Notes: a model not told the origin generated them from the letters alone. A DNA stretch of 64,000 bases from Kribbella monticola (GCF_003261635.1 NZ_QFXK01000010.1:186001-250000), one strand, 5' to 3'. Numbered from the stretch's first letter, positions 9,464-19,310 are shown. Numbers and translations: made by a program.

Positions 9464-9861
9464 CTAGTCCGGGCAGACCGATCCGGTGGCGTACGTGCCG
9501 AAGACGTCGCGAGCATGAAGTAGCCCAATTGCGGCCGTTCGAGAGCGTCTTGTTGGCGTACTCGCGGAAGTGGCTGGCATCGAGCCGGTCGAAGCTCACC
9601 TCCACTGATGTGGCACCGGAGGGGATGTGCGCGCGCCGGGTGGTGGGATTCCGGCGGTTGGTGCCAGTAGTCGCCGGCGACGGCGGCGGGCAGCAAGTGG
9701 TAGCAGGTCTGTGCCACGTAGCCGCCGTGATTCGTGAACTGGAGGTAGTAGTTCGTCGTCGTTAGTCGGGGGCTGGCGTCGGCGGTGGTCGCGACGGCGA
9801 CGGCGAGTCCGGCTGCGGCGACGACCGCCGTTCCGACCCGGGCCTTCGAAGAGAATCTCAT
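9464..9861 (-). pseudogene. Small secreted protein, frameshifted twice
   Basis: A clear start at 9861 follows AGGAAGGAA and encodes a Sec signal peptide (MRFSSKARVG then a hydrophobic stretch ending ATTADASP), followed by 'TNHGGYVAQTCY'. The sensible continuation moves to a second frame ('HIPSGATSVEVSFDRLDA', 'YANKTLSNGRNWAT') and then to a third ('RDVFGTYATGSVCPD' and stop at 9464). The pieces resemble small actinobacterial secreted proteins with two Cys. The first frame, if simply followed, runs on with low-complexity Arg/Pro text and antisense to the helicase, so I treat the locus as frameshifted or mis-assembled. Confidence 0.5.
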
Positions 9862-9977
9862 GGGACGTTCCTTCCTTTGCGCCTGGCTGAGCAGCAGCAC
9901 TCGGCGCGTTGTGGTGGTGAGTCGGGCTCGCTGTAACGGTGTGTGGCGGCGTGCCGATTGCATCATTGGGGTTTGCG

Positions 9978-11223
9978 ATGACAATGGCTCGTTGGTTAGT
10001 TGCCATGATGGCTGTGGGGGTCTTGGGCACGAGCGGATGTACGCGCGCGTCGGTTCCGAAAGCGGATGGTGAACAGGGGGCGACCCAAGCGACGTCGAGC
10101 GCGCTTCCGACGTCTCAGGTGGAGCAAACGATTGGATCAGCTGGCGGGGTAGTGCTGTACGGCGAGTGGTCTGCACGGCTACCGTCGGGTTCACGGCCCG
10201 AGGGAACGTTGCAGCTGGACTTGCAGCCGTTAGAACCGAGCGGTGGATGGCCGGCAGGGCCGCTGTCCAGCAGTCGCCGTGGTGCTCCGGTTGGCATTGA
10301 TCTCGAGGGGTCGACGATTGGGGGGGCTGGGGCGGTGCTGACCCGGCGTCTATCCAATGCTGTTCCTGCCGGCCAGTCCGCCGCGCTTGCGTACCTCGAT
10401 ACACAGACGCACCAGTGGATCCCCGTGCCGACGCAGCTTTCGTCGGATCGGAGGATGCTGAGCGCCACGGTGCATCACTTCTCGATCTGGGACGATATCC
10501 TCGCGACCGTCGGAACGCTCAGCGGGGACCGTGCGGATGCTCTCCGCTGCGAAGGCAACGTGCCGAACTGGGCAACTTCCGTGACATATCTTGACGAGGC
10601 CAATTCGCCGATGCGGTGGTGCGCTGGCAGTGACCCGAAGGATCCGCAGATCCTGGTGATTAAGGTCGCGGTCAACCGCGGCTATGGGATGGGCCTGCGG
10701 CGGGCCGTTGCACCGAGGTGGGTGTGGTCCTCAGCCGGGGGTAACGCTCCCAGAAAATATCTTGGTATGGGGGATTGCCGATCAGGTCCGGGTGCCGGCG
10801 GATGCGAGGTCGATGTTCGATGGCGTCGCGTTCCTGCCACCGTCCACAGAGCTGCATATGGGTTTCTCGGAGTCACAGGTGCGGAGTGTGCACGGCCCGA
10901 TTCTGTCGGCGGTGCCAGATCTTTCCTATGCGGTCGCCGGGTTGGTTTACCACGAGTTGAGCAGCGCGCTCGGTAAGGCACACCCGGCGATCGCGGCGCT
11001 TGTCAGTGTAGTCGCCACCTGGCAGTGCATCCATGATCTCGCAACAACCGACTGGGGGAAGGCCAGCGGCGTCCTCTACCAATGCATCGTTTCGAACTAC
11101 GACGACATCAAGAACCTCATCATCGACGTTGGCGCGCACATTCCTGCTTTCGATGCCGGGAGTTGGGCGTTGCTGCGGCTGGCGCCCGTCGCGTGCTTCT
11201 GGCGCTCTTCTCGTTCTCGCTAG
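9978..11223 (+). pseudogene. Lipoprotein of unknown function, frameshifted
   Basis: ATG 9978 (GGGG 6 nt upstream) starts a lipoprotein signal ending VGVLGTSGC, with Cys as the lipidation site. The extracellular part includes 'SAGGVVLYGEWSARLP' and 'VHHFSIWDDILATVG', reminiscent of actinobacterial secreted proteins of unknown function. Around 10690-10745 the reading frame changes: the first frame becomes Gly/Arg text, while the next frame carries 'ENILVWGIADQVRVP ... DGVAFLPPSTELHMGFSES' and runs to 11223. At the end it enters a Leu-rich segment that continues best in yet another frame (next feature). I cannot tell decay from sequencing error. Confidence 0.5.
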
Positions 11224-11777
11224 GTTTCACCTTCGGCGAGTACTTCGCGGACAGCCAATTGGACTCCGCCGCCTTCGAGGCGCATGTCGAGGTTCGACCT
11301 GCGGTCAATGACTTCACCTTGCGTCCTGGTCGGTTGGGACCGCTGCGGGTTGGTATGTCGAGTCGTACCGCGATCGCGACTGGGTACGTTCATGCGGTGA
11401 ACGAGGTCTGCGACGTCCACTATGAGTTGTCGCCGAAGGTCGTAGCCGCGCTGGGAGGCAGCGATCCGGGTGGAACCGAGTTTCGCGACGGCAGCAGGGA
11501 AGATCTCGACGGAATTCTCATCAAGAGCCCCAGAGCTAGAATTCCTGAGGGCATCGGAGTGGGAACTACGCTCAAGAAGCTTCGGGCAACGTATCAGCAG
11601 CGGCTGAAGGAGGTTCCGGGACCGCTCACCGAATCAAACCCGGCCCCGAACCTCGCGATCTTCGGGGATGGCGCGGCGATCATCTTCGGCAGCTTTGACG
11701 GGGTGTCGGTGAAATACATCGAGCTCGTCGCTGGGACGTCACCGCAAAACATCAACCAACAGCCCTGGGAGTGCTGA
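11163..11777 (+). CDS. Hypothetical membrane-anchored/exported protein
   Basis: An open frame carrying a hydrophobic segment (VLLALFSFSLGFTFG) followed by a ~180-aa soluble region. The soluble part contains 'GRLGPLRVGMSSRTAIATG', a pattern of small actinobacterial exported proteins ('LGP(V/L)R(L/V)GM' repeats), and a second 'GIGVGTTLKKLRATY'. The start is uncertain: TTG 11163 and GTG 11193 are both in frame and neither has a good ribosome site. The hydrophobic segment overlaps the tail of the preceding broken lipoprotein frame, so this may originally be the C-terminal half of the same gene. No enzyme motif is visible. Confidence 0.45.
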   Translation: MGVAAAGARRVLLALFSFSLGFTFGEYFADSQLDSAAFEAHVEVRPAVNDFTLRPGRLGPLRVGMSSRTAIATGYVHAVNEVCDVHYELSPKVVAALGGSDPGGTEFRDGSREDLDGILIKSPRARIPEGIGVGTTLKKLRATYQQRLKEVPGPLTESNPAPNLAIFGDGAAIIFGSFDGVSVKYIELVAGTSPQNINQQPWEC

Positions 11778-11962
11778 CAGTCACCACTCCGCCAGGTCTG
11801 CGGGTGCAGCACAAGTTCTACGCCAACTGTGCGAAGCCGTGGCCGACGTTCCCGGTCGGTGAGCAGGGTTGGAAGTTCAGCCCGCATCGATGCAGTGAGC
11901 CACAGTCAGCTGCTTCCTGAAATGATTGGTCAGTCGTGGGCTGATGGGGGAGTCTTGAGCCT

Positions 11963-13237
11963 GTGGAGGCGGCTGAGCATGACATTCTGGTGGCGATTGA
12001 TCGCGGCGAACGAGCGTTCGACTGGAACGCCTGGTTCGGTGGTGTGGATACGGCCGGCTATCTGACCCCGCAGGGACGAGCCCTGGCCTCTCTCGCTGCT
12101 GCTGATTTGGAGACGCTCTTCGGCTCTTCATGGTTGCCGAAGGCTACTGATCCAGCATCCAGGCACTTTATCGCCGAGTTTGGTGCCACCTCGCCATTGC
12201 TCGCTCTCAGCGAGGCGGCGGCGTCCGCGGCGTACGTCGAAACGCTCCGGTGGTGGAGCAGCCTGCAGGTCCTTAAGCAGCGTTCCATCCCCGGGGTGCA
12301 GTCGGTTCTGAAGGAGCTGCGCACCGACATCACTGGGCACCGCCTCAGGCACAGCCTTGCGCAGGCGCGTCTGGCGGCACAGGGTTTGGCCCGGGGTGCT
12401 GAGGTGTTCGTTGAACCGTCGAAGAGCCGCGGTGGGCCGGGTGATGTCCTGATTCGTGCCGGAGGGTGTGAGGTTTTCGTTGAGATCGTGTCCTCGCTGC
12501 CGGTGCCCAACCAAGACGAGTTGGCCTATGACGATCACGTGATGTGGCTGTGGAGGCAGAGCGCTGATGTTTCGTGGACTGGTTATGTTCCCGGATTTCT
12601 CAACGTGGCTCGTGAGCAGGCTTGGCGCAAGGCCGTGGTTGCTGCTGTTGCACATTGCCTCGAGAGCGGCGGTCCGGGGGTAGTGGATCTTGGCTCGGCC
12701 AAGTTGACGGCTCAGCCTCGCGCGGATGCCAGCGGTGGCAAGCTCATTGGTCCAGATGTTGCAGTCGATCAGAGTCGGCGGCTCGCGGGTGTTATTGATC
12801 GAAAGGCGGCGCAGACCCGTGGTGCGGGCCCTGCCTGGATCTGGATCGAAGATCATGGCGGGCTTCACCAGCTCACGCCCTTCAGTGGGATGGGGATCGA
12901 GGACAAGCTCGCCGCCCTGGCGGAATTGAGTAGGCCCTTGCTCAAAGACCGGCACCACGTCGCTGGAATTGTCTGGACCAGGGCATTGAGATCAAGCGAC
13001 CTGGAATCGAATGACGTAGTAGGCCCTTTCGGTATGGCCTTCAAGCGTCCCCTGCCCGGCAGGCAAGTGCGTGAGTCGATCGTCGTTCATCGTGATCTGC
13101 TTCTCCCTGAGCAACTGAATCTCATTGCCCGGATCCTCGATCGCGAGCCGCAATGGCTCGCCTGGGCCCTCGAGACACTCGACGTGAGCACGCTTGCCCA
13201 GTGCCTTCGTGTGTATCCCCCGACGGGGACCCGCTGA
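11963..13237 (+). CDS. Unknown 424-aa soluble protein, possible nuclease-like core
   Basis: Starts at GTG 11963, with GGGGGAG about 10 nt upstream. It has no signal peptide or membrane segment. Residues ~155-175 read 'GPGDVLIRAGGCEVFVEIVSS', a D...E-x-(hydrophobic) strand pattern like the centre of PD-(D/E)XK folds, but the Lys is replaced. 'PAWIWIEDHGGLHQLTPFSG' and 'HVAGIVWTRAL' look like core beta strands later on. I do not recognise the family. Its position between defence operons is the only hint of a role. Codon use is ordinary for the region. Confidence 0.6.
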   Translation: MEAAEHDILVAIDRGERAFDWNAWFGGVDTAGYLTPQGRALASLAAADLETLFGSSWLPKATDPASRHFIAEFGATSPLLALSEAAASAAYVETLRWWSSLQVLKQRSIPGVQSVLKELRTDITGHRLRHSLAQARLAAQGLARGAEVFVEPSKSRGGPGDVLIRAGGCEVFVEIVSSLPVPNQDELAYDDHVMWLWRQSADVSWTGYVPGFLNVAREQAWRKAVVAAVAHCLESGGPGVVDLGSAKLTAQPRADASGGKLIGPDVAVDQSRRLAGVIDRKAAQTRGAGPAWIWIEDHGGLHQLTPFSGMGIEDKLAALAELSRPLLKDRHHVAGIVWTRALRSSDLESNDVVGPFGMAFKRPLPGRQVRESIVVHRDLLLPEQLNLIARILDREPQWLAWALETLDVSTLAQCLRVYPPTGTR

Positions 13238-13717
13238 TAGACCCGTAGCAGGCATCAGTCAACCTCCTGGCTTCAGCGGCCTGCTGTATGCCGAGCACCG
13301 CGGCGGAGATCCGCAGCGATCGGCCAAGGATTGCGAGGACGTAAAAGAGGGCGGCTGCACGACTGACGTCGCACGCTTGACGGCCGACGGCACCTGGCGA
13401 TACATCATCGACAATCCCTACGGCACTGCCCATCAGGCGCGCGCCACCCAGACTGCGGGCTGAGGTGAGTCGCTTCGGCCTTACTCGCGCTCTGAACCGG
13501 TATGCAATCCCGAGGGCCCTAGGGACCGGCAACAGCGGCTTGTCCAGAACGGGAATTCGTTGATGCTGCGGCGTGCCTAGTCATCGCGAAACACATGCAA
13601 TGCCAACGCCAGCAGTGTTTCATCCGCCACAGTAATCACCGCTGACCTTAACCACATGCTGCCCGGCGTGATAGTCGTCCTATCACCCACGGGGACAGGT
13701 GGTGCGAGCACTGCCTT
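13238..13717. other. 480-nt interval without a convincing gene
   Basis: Convergent gap between the 424-aa gene and the NACHT-nuclease gene. A short plus-strand frame ending near 13463 contains 'YIIDNPYGTAHQ' but has no credible start or family resemblance, so I do not call it. No clear terminator was found. Confidence 0.5.
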
Positions 13718-16700
13718 CTAGTCGGGCAGGACTGGTCGGCGTTGTCGTCTGAGGGACGCGTCGAGGACGACGATGCCGACGAGGTGCCCGTGCTTGCGGA
13801 GCTGGGCGGCTATCGCTCCAAGGTCTGTTGCTAGCCGTTCGCGTGGACCGCGCCTGAGTGCCGCCCCTCTGCGACGGTCGGTCGTGTCGGTCCATGATTC
13901 CTCGTCGAACCAGAGCACGACGAAGATGCCGAAGCTCGTTTGGAAGTCGGCCATATAGCGATTGACGAGCTGGTCTTGGACAGAGGCAAAGAGGTCGCTG
14001 TTCCACGCACCCTTGACTTCTCCGGGAAGGAGAATGGGCTGCGAGCCGGGTGACGTCGGGGAAGGCAGGGCCTCGATCCGGAGGTCTGTGCGTTCTGGAA
14101 GTCCGCTCGGCCGGTTTCGCCGTACCTGAACTTCACGGTTCACCGCGGTGCCACGGTCGTGGAGGCGGATGCTGAGTTGATCTGCAAGGAAGTCGGAGAT
14201 CTGGTCTTCGGTCTTCGGTCGTCCGGAGTAGGTGTCCCAAAGGAGGCCTGCTGTCGGCGTGTCCCCCTGCAGCCTGTTCTGGATCTCGCTGAAGGCATCA
14301 AGGGCCGCATCAAACAGGTCGTGGTCTGTCCGGATCAGGGCGGCACTGCTCCTGTCGGCGAGCAGGTCCAGCTCGCCGGCGGTCCATGGTTGCCAGCTCT
14401 GCTCTCTTCGTGCTGCCCGAGCATCGATGAGAACTCTTTGTAACCAGGGCCGGTCGGGGAATTTCGTGGTAATCCGGGCGATGGCATCGACAGCCTGCCG
14501 TGTTCCTTGCTTCCTGAGCATATCCAGTATGTTGTCTCGCCACTCGCCGAGTGATTCGCGGGGAGTGACCATGTGTGCGTCCTCGATGTGTGGATCTTCT
14601 GCAGTCGCGAAGTGGTGTTCAAGCCAGACGTACAGATCCTCCAAGGCATCTTCGGGAAGGTCGAGCACCTCACGGGTGTAGCTGTGCGCGACGTGCGCAA
14701 CTATCGCGCTTTCCATGAAGCTGGGCGCAGCATCCAGCAAGTGCCGAAGGGCTGGCCAAGCCTGTCTCGGACCGATCTTGAAGAGCCAGCTGACAGCGGC
14801 ACTCCCTCGATCCGGATCTCGTGCCAACTCCTCGTCACTGACCCATTGGAGGAGGAGCGAAGCGACTCGGTCGGGATGGGTTTCGATGAGTGCTTCGACG
14901 AGGCCTTCGCGGGGGACAGCGGGGATAGGGCGCCGGAGGCGCGTCAGGAGAGCATCGGCGAGGTCGTCGGATGCAAGGGTCCTTAGTTCTTTCACGTAGA
15001 AGAGGGGCTCGCTATTCTCGATTGCCCTGTCGACCATGGCCAGGAGCGCGGTGATAAGAGCATCAAGCGCATGCGGCATCGCTAGGCGGAGGAGCGTCTC
15101 CTTGTCATCGGGCCTAGCGCCATTGGTTGCTGTTGGCCAGGCAATCAAGATTGGGGACCAGTCTCTCCAAACGGATGGGGCCAGGCCGTCGAGCACCTCC
15201 GGCCGGTTTCGTAACAGCAGGACAAGCGCCTGAAAGGCGGCACGTGATGGCAGTCGCGAAAGCTCTTGGGTGACTGGCGTTCCGGGGGAGCGGTGACCGT
15301 CGGCCAGGTAGGTGACTGCCGCGGAGACGAAGTCTCGACGAACTGACTCAGGGAGGCCCGTCCAACGGGGGTGTGCAGTGATGTCCGGGTTGAGTTCGTC
15401 CGCGGGACGATCCGTTGTCGGCCGAATCGTGACCAATCGTGTGGCCGTCCAGAATGCTTCGAGGTCACCTAGCAATGCAGCGCTTATGCATTCCGCAATA
15501 CGTGGATTGATCAGCCGCCCTCGTTCCTCCATCTCGGCCTGGCGCCGATCTCGACGTTCTCGATGCTCACGATGCACAGCCAGCCGTTCTCGCCCCGTCG
15601 TAGCCTCGGGCGAGTCCAGCTCGATCACTTGCCGCCAGTGGGCAAACAACTTCGCTGCCGGATGATCGGCGGGAAGTCCCAATACGATGCTGCTGTGCTC
15701 CGTGTCGGCCGGGTTGTAGCTGTGTGTCGCTGCGTGACCAATGTTTTGTTGGAGAGGTCCCTCCGAGGCCACGTACTTCTCTATGAGCCAGCCGAAATCA
15801 GCCGACGTCAGCAATGTCGATTCGTGCGGGCCGGTCCACTCGATGAGGTCTAAGATCTGATCCAAGGTCGCGTCCTGGAACAGAACCAGGGCGATCATGT
15901 GCCGGTCGTCTGTGGTTAGGTGGGCTCCGAGGCGTTCTTCGCCGAAGAGAGGCTCGTAGGTATCCGCCTGCTCCCTGACCAGGGCCTTCAGGGCTTCCTG
16001 CGCAGACCTTAGATTGAGGTGATGGACACAGAGTCGTACCACCGAATCAATGAGCCCGGTGAGGCGAGAGCTGGCCAACTGACCGGCAATGCTCGTCACC
16101 CAGGCGCAGGCTGCCTCCAGGTCATCGTCGGTCAGTCGGGCTGCGAAATCGCTTACGAATATGGAGTGCAGGCCGAGTCCGCGGCGACGGTTGCCGGCGC
16201 CGATCAGTTCGAAAACTCGAGCGGTTGACACTGCATGAGGCCATGAGGCCATGAGTGCGGCTGCCGCCAACTCGTCATCGACCCGTTCGCCAAGCCCCTC
16301 CGGTTCCAACAGCAGACTGGCGAGTCTGTCGGTGGGGTCTTCGGCCGACAGATCATGGACGCCAAGGGCGGCACTCGTGCGTAGATCGGTGCGCTGCGCG
16401 GGATCAAGCGCTATGTCGGCCAGCGGCTCTCTGAGCGCGAGAAGGTTGCATTGTCGCGCGATCGTGATGGCGAACTGGACTACGTCATGGCTCTCATCCG
16501 CAAGCACAGGCAGCAATTGGCTGCTCAGATCGTCATGTGCGAGTACAGCAAGATTCCAGTCGTAGCTGTAGTAGAGAGATCCTGCACGGAGGGCCGTCAA
16601 GAGCGCGGAGACAAGCTCAGAACGGAGTTCCTGGGATGGCTCGACCGTACCAGCCAAGAACCCCGCAGGGTCCGACGCCAGCAGCCATCTGAACTCCTGT

Positions 16701-17890
16701 GGTCTCATGGCCACAAGCCATGGGACCATCTGCCGAGTGCGAGAATATGTGCCTCCGTCGTCGCCGGCACAAAGAGAACGAACTTCCTGTGGGCGCAGGT
16801 TCTGCGACAGCACCCACCTTGCGGCGAGGTAATCCGCGAACGTCGCATGAGACCACACCAGACGTCGATTGCCGGCGCGGGAGAACAGCGCGGTCTGCCA
16901 TGTTGCTCGAAGGATCTCCCGAGGTCCGATGCCGGCATCGTAGGCGCCGGGCTCGATGCATTCGTCGCTATGCAGGTCGTTGGAGTCGGCCTCTACGGAC
17001 GGTCCGGTCCAGATCGTCGGCTTGCCACCGAAGATTGAGATCGCGGCCATTCGCTCAGCGGTTCTGAGGATGTGTTGTGGTGGGAAGACCGGTGCGCCCG
17101 AGTCTCGGCGCTCAGGGTTCAGCTCGTCGGCCAACGCCAGCAGGCCCCGCTCGTACAGTTCGACCGTGCTGTCAGGTAGCCGCCCGTCTTCGTGCCTGGC
17201 AGCGATGAGGAGGTTCAGAGTCAATGGCCGTGCCGCAAGGGGAACGACACGTGCGGCCTCGATCGCGGTCAGGAAGTCAGGAGCAGAGAAGCCCTGCGCC
17301 TTCACAATGGCCCCGGCGTCCCTCCTCCGGAGCGGAAGTAGTTCATAGGTTTTCAGTGCACCGAAGCGCGTTTCCAGCTTCGCCGGCAGTGACGACGGCC
17401 ACTCCGCAGCCCGGCTAACGATCCGGAGCCACAATCTGGAGCAAGGCCAGGCATCGAGGTAGTCCGCTAGCATGGAATGCAGACTCGGAATGCGATTGTG
17501 AGCCTCATCGAAGCCGTCAAGCGTCATGCTGAGTTCGCCCTCGCCAGCACACCAGGCCTGGATCCGTGGATCGCGGAAGACGCGTTCCTCCAGTCGGAGC
17601 TCACTGGCGAACCGCCCAAGATTCCACTGGAGATCCTCTCCGTCGAATCCGTCAGGTAGCAGGGCACGCTCTGCGGCCAGCGCTGCCGTCTTGCCCATGC
17701 CTGGCTCGCCGAGCAGCACGAGGCATCTGAAATCTCTCAATGCCGTTGTCGGCACTGCCTCGGCGTTAGATCTGAAATAGGAGTCGTCCTCAGGGTCTGC
17801 AAGCCACCCTCGGGGAGTCAGCTCGTACCTGCCGTCCTCAGGGATCCAGAAGCGCGTGATGCGTGCAGGCGCTAGTCGTCGATTGCTCAC
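13718..17890 (-). CDS. Large NACHT/STAND NTPase with C-terminal PD-(D/E)XK-like nuclease
   Basis: A 1390-aa protein starting at GTG 17890, 6 nt after GGAGG. Walker A is GEPGMGKT at 61-68 and Walker B is MTLDGFDEAH near 122-131, followed by NACHT-type 'LPLRRRDA' and 'VWSHATFADYLAARW' (winged helix, ~350). A long alpha-helical repeat region spans about 400-1150. Near the C-terminus, 'TDLRIEALPS' and, about 20 residues later, 'LLPGEVKGAW' supply D and E-x-K of a restriction-like nuclease (about 1271 and 1290). The helical repeats are the likely sensor and the nuclease the likely effector. This is the reverse domain order of Avs proteins with N-terminal Mrr-like nucleases. It stands alone as a single-gene immune candidate. 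Confidence 0.72.
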   Translation of the reverse strand: MSNRRLAPARITRFWIPEDGRYELTPRGWLADPEDDSYFRSNAEAVPTTALRDFRCLVLLGEPGMGKTAALAAERALLPDGFDGEDLQWNLGRFASELRLEERVFRDPRIQAWCAGEGELSMTLDGFDEAHNRIPSLHSMLADYLDAWPCSRLWLRIVSRAAEWPSSLPAKLETRFGALKTYELLPLRRRDAGAIVKAQGFSAPDFLTAIEAARVVPLAARPLTLNLLIAARHEDGRLPDSTVELYERGLLALADELNPERRDSGAPVFPPQHILRTAERMAAISIFGGKPTIWTGPSVEADSNDLHSDECIEPGAYDAGIGPREILRATWQTALFSRAGNRRLVWSHATFADYLAARWVLSQNLRPQEVRSLCAGDDGGTYSRTRQMVPWLVAMRPQEFRWLLASDPAGFLAGTVEPSQELRSELVSALLTALRAGSLYYSYDWNLAVLAHDDLSSQLLPVLADESHDVVQFAITIARQCNLLALREPLADIALDPAQRTDLRTSAALGVHDLSAEDPTDRLASLLLEPEGLGERVDDELAAAALMASWPHAVSTARVFELIGAGNRRRGLGLHSIFVSDFAARLTDDDLEAACAWVTSIAGQLASSRLTGLIDSVVRLCVHHLNLRSAQEALKALVREQADTYEPLFGEERLGAHLTTDDRHMIALVLFQDATLDQILDLIEWTGPHESTLLTSADFGWLIEKYVASEGPLQQNIGHAATHSYNPADTEHSSIVLGLPADHPAAKLFAHWRQVIELDSPEATTGRERLAVHREHRERRDRRQAEMEERGRLINPRIAECISAALLGDLEAFWTATRLVTIRPTTDRPADELNPDITAHPRWTGLPESVRRDFVSAAVTYLADGHRSPGTPVTQELSRLPSRAAFQALVLLLRNRPEVLDGLAPSVWRDWSPILIAWPTATNGARPDDKETLLRLAMPHALDALITALLAMVDRAIENSEPLFYVKELRTLASDDLADALLTRLRRPIPAVPREGLVEALIETHPDRVASLLLQWVSDEELARDPDRGSAAVSWLFKIGPRQAWPALRHLLDAAPSFMESAIVAHVAHSYTREVLDLPEDALEDLYVWLEHHFATAEDPHIEDAHMVTPRESLGEWRDNILDMLRKQGTRQAVDAIARITTKFPDRPWLQRVLIDARAARREQSWQPWTAGELDLLADRSSAALIRTDHDLFDAALDAFSEIQNRLQGDTPTAGLLWDTYSGRPKTEDQISDFLADQLSIRLHDRGTAVNREVQVRRNRPSGLPERTDLRIEALPSPTSPGSQPILLPGEVKGAWNSDLFASVQDQLVNRYMADFQTSFGIFVVLWFDEESWTDTTDRRRGAALRRGPRERLATDLGAIAAQLRKHGHLVGIVVLDASLRRQRRPVLPD

Positions 17891-18001
17891 GTAGCACCTC
17901 CGATCTCCACCTTGGGAGAAGATACGTCGGAAACCGTCGGTGGGTCGATTGTGCGAGTTCGGAGACTCCTCTTCCAGGTCCTCACCGAGCGTGAGGAGAA
18001 G

Positions 18002-18172
18002 GCCTCGGTCGCGAACGCGTCCAATGAGTCCTTCGGCGGCTGGACCAAGACCTTCACCGACCCCCGGCTATGCGCAGCCATCGTCGACCGACTCACCTTC
18101 GGCGGCACCATCCTCGAGACCGGCACCGACTCCTACCGTCTGGCCCAAGCCACAAAGCAGCGGACAACCTGA
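18002..18172 (+). pseudogene. istB C-terminal fragment of an IS21-family insertion sequence
   Basis: The frame reads 'ASVANASNESFGGWTKTF', 'CAAIVDRLTFGGTILETG', 'DSYRL'. This is the characteristic end of IstB transposition helper ATPases (Asn ... Gly-Trp ... Ala-Asp/Ala-Ile-Val-Asp-Arg-Leu ... Gly-(Asp/Asn/Thr)-SYR). Only about 57 residues remain, and upstream the sequence is unrelated to IstB. No istA remains in the window. Confidence 0.8.
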
Positions 18173-18191
18173 CACCCGTCGGGCGCGGAAG

Positions 18192-18266
18192 CGGTGTCGA
18201 CGCAAACCAACATCCGCGGCACCGACACGTGCCCGGCGGTGTCAGAACTCGCCAACAAGCGGTGTC
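18192..18266. repeat. Three GCGGTGTC direct repeats, likely IS21 right-end binding sites
   Basis: The octamer GCGGTGTC begins at 18191, 18236 and 18259. It continues with partly conserved A/C-rich sequence (for example 'CAAACCAAC' and 'TCGCCAAC'). Multiple direct repeats inside the ends are typical of IS21-family termini, and these lie just after the istB stop. No matching left end is visible. Confidence 0.45.
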
Positions 18267-18321
18267 GGACGAAACCTCCGCAGCCATCTACGCGCGCCGC
18301 GCCTCGGGACGCCATCGGTGA

Positions 18322-18545
18322 CTAGATCCCCTTCTGGTGCGCGAGGATCGTCGCGGCGAGGGGGCGCCGGGGGCTTTGTCCGCCGACCGCGATCCGACCG
18401 TCACCTTTGAGGTCATCCGTGTGGTCGCGGATCCAGTCGAGGGTGTCCCTAGCCTCATGAAGCGCTGCTGGATAGGGGTTTCCGGCGCGGGTCGGTAGTT
18501 GATCGAGACAAATATGACCTTGCCAGCGGTAGCGATTCCCGAGGT
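18322..18545 (-). pseudogene. Alpha/beta-hydrolase (HSL/acetylhydrolase) fragment
   Basis: Minus-strand pieces give 'VIFVSINYRPAPE', then after a frame change 'NPYPAALHEARDTLDWIRDH', 'GDGRIAVGGQSP' and 'PLAATILAHQKGI' to the stop at 18322. This is the hormone-sensitive-lipase block around the nucleophile elbow (normally G-D-S-A-G-G), here altered to GGQSP. The 5' part is missing and the 3' part is truncated. Confidence 0.7.
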
Positions 18546-18552
18546 CTCGTAT

Positions 18553-19310
18553 TCAACCTGAGGAAGATGCGCTTGTGTCGAGGAGCGTCGAGGCGAGCGC
18601 TGCCACGCGAGGAGCATCGTGTAGGCGCCTTCGGAGGCTCGGGTACGCGGTGAGGAAGTAGGTCGGTGTGCCGACAGGCCACCCCTCAGCGCGGCACTCA
18701 GCCGCCCAGGAGTGGAGGTCTCTTCGGTTGTCGCCGATCGCCGCTGCGAAATGCGCCTCTGCCGCCTCCTGCAGAGTCTCGTGTGCAAACGTCAGTGCGC
18801 CCTTCCTGGTCTCTGGGTCTTCTACGACGCGGGCGGTGCGGTGAAACCACTGGTCGATGGCCGCAGCCGGACCGTTGATGCGCGGAGTCCACTTGCGGCG
18901 GCGGAGCCAGGACCCCGAGATCTGGACGGTTGATGCCGCCGCCACACGAGTGCACACGACCAGCAATCTCGCGCCGCATGTCATCTACAGGTCTCAGAGC
19001 ACCACTCAGTTCCTGGACAGCCAAGGAGCGGATCTTAATTGCAGCATGTGACCGGGCAATCCTGTCGACGTGGGCGCGCAATAGGTGCTGTTCGGGCAGA
19101 TCAAGTGTGGGCACGGCGCGGCTCGATGCATGGAAAGGAGCTCCGGCTGGCATGTCTGCCTCGCCGAGGAGCCACTTGTGCAGTGGATGTGCTTCCTCAG
19201 AGCTGTTCTCGTCCAGGCCATCGATTAGCACCATCAGGTGCTGCCGCTGCCAAGTCACAGCAGCGGCAGCACGAAGCAGCTCGAGCACTCGGCTACCTGG
19301 CGGCAGTGCC
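18553..19310 (-). pseudogene. Decayed STAND/NACHT ATPase
   Basis: Pieces in at least two frames: 'LMVLIDGLDEN' (Walker B), 'HASSRAVPTLDLPEQH', 'DRIARSHAAIKI', and then in another frame 'FAHETLQEAAEAHF' and 'DLHSWAAECRAEGWP' (winged-helix end). No Walker A or start remains. It is related to the actinobacterial ATPases that use 'VDGLDED' Walker B motifs. It abuts the 3' end of the serine protease. Confidence 0.65.

Noticed and set aside
9235..10404. 389-aa minus-strand frame containing the small secreted protein start
   Set aside because: Only the part downstream of 9861 looks like protein, and it needs other frames to stay so; the rest is antisense to two genes.
13194..13463. 89-aa plus-strand frame
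   Set aside because: No ribosome site, starts inside the preceding gene, and has no recognisable motif despite a protein-like end.
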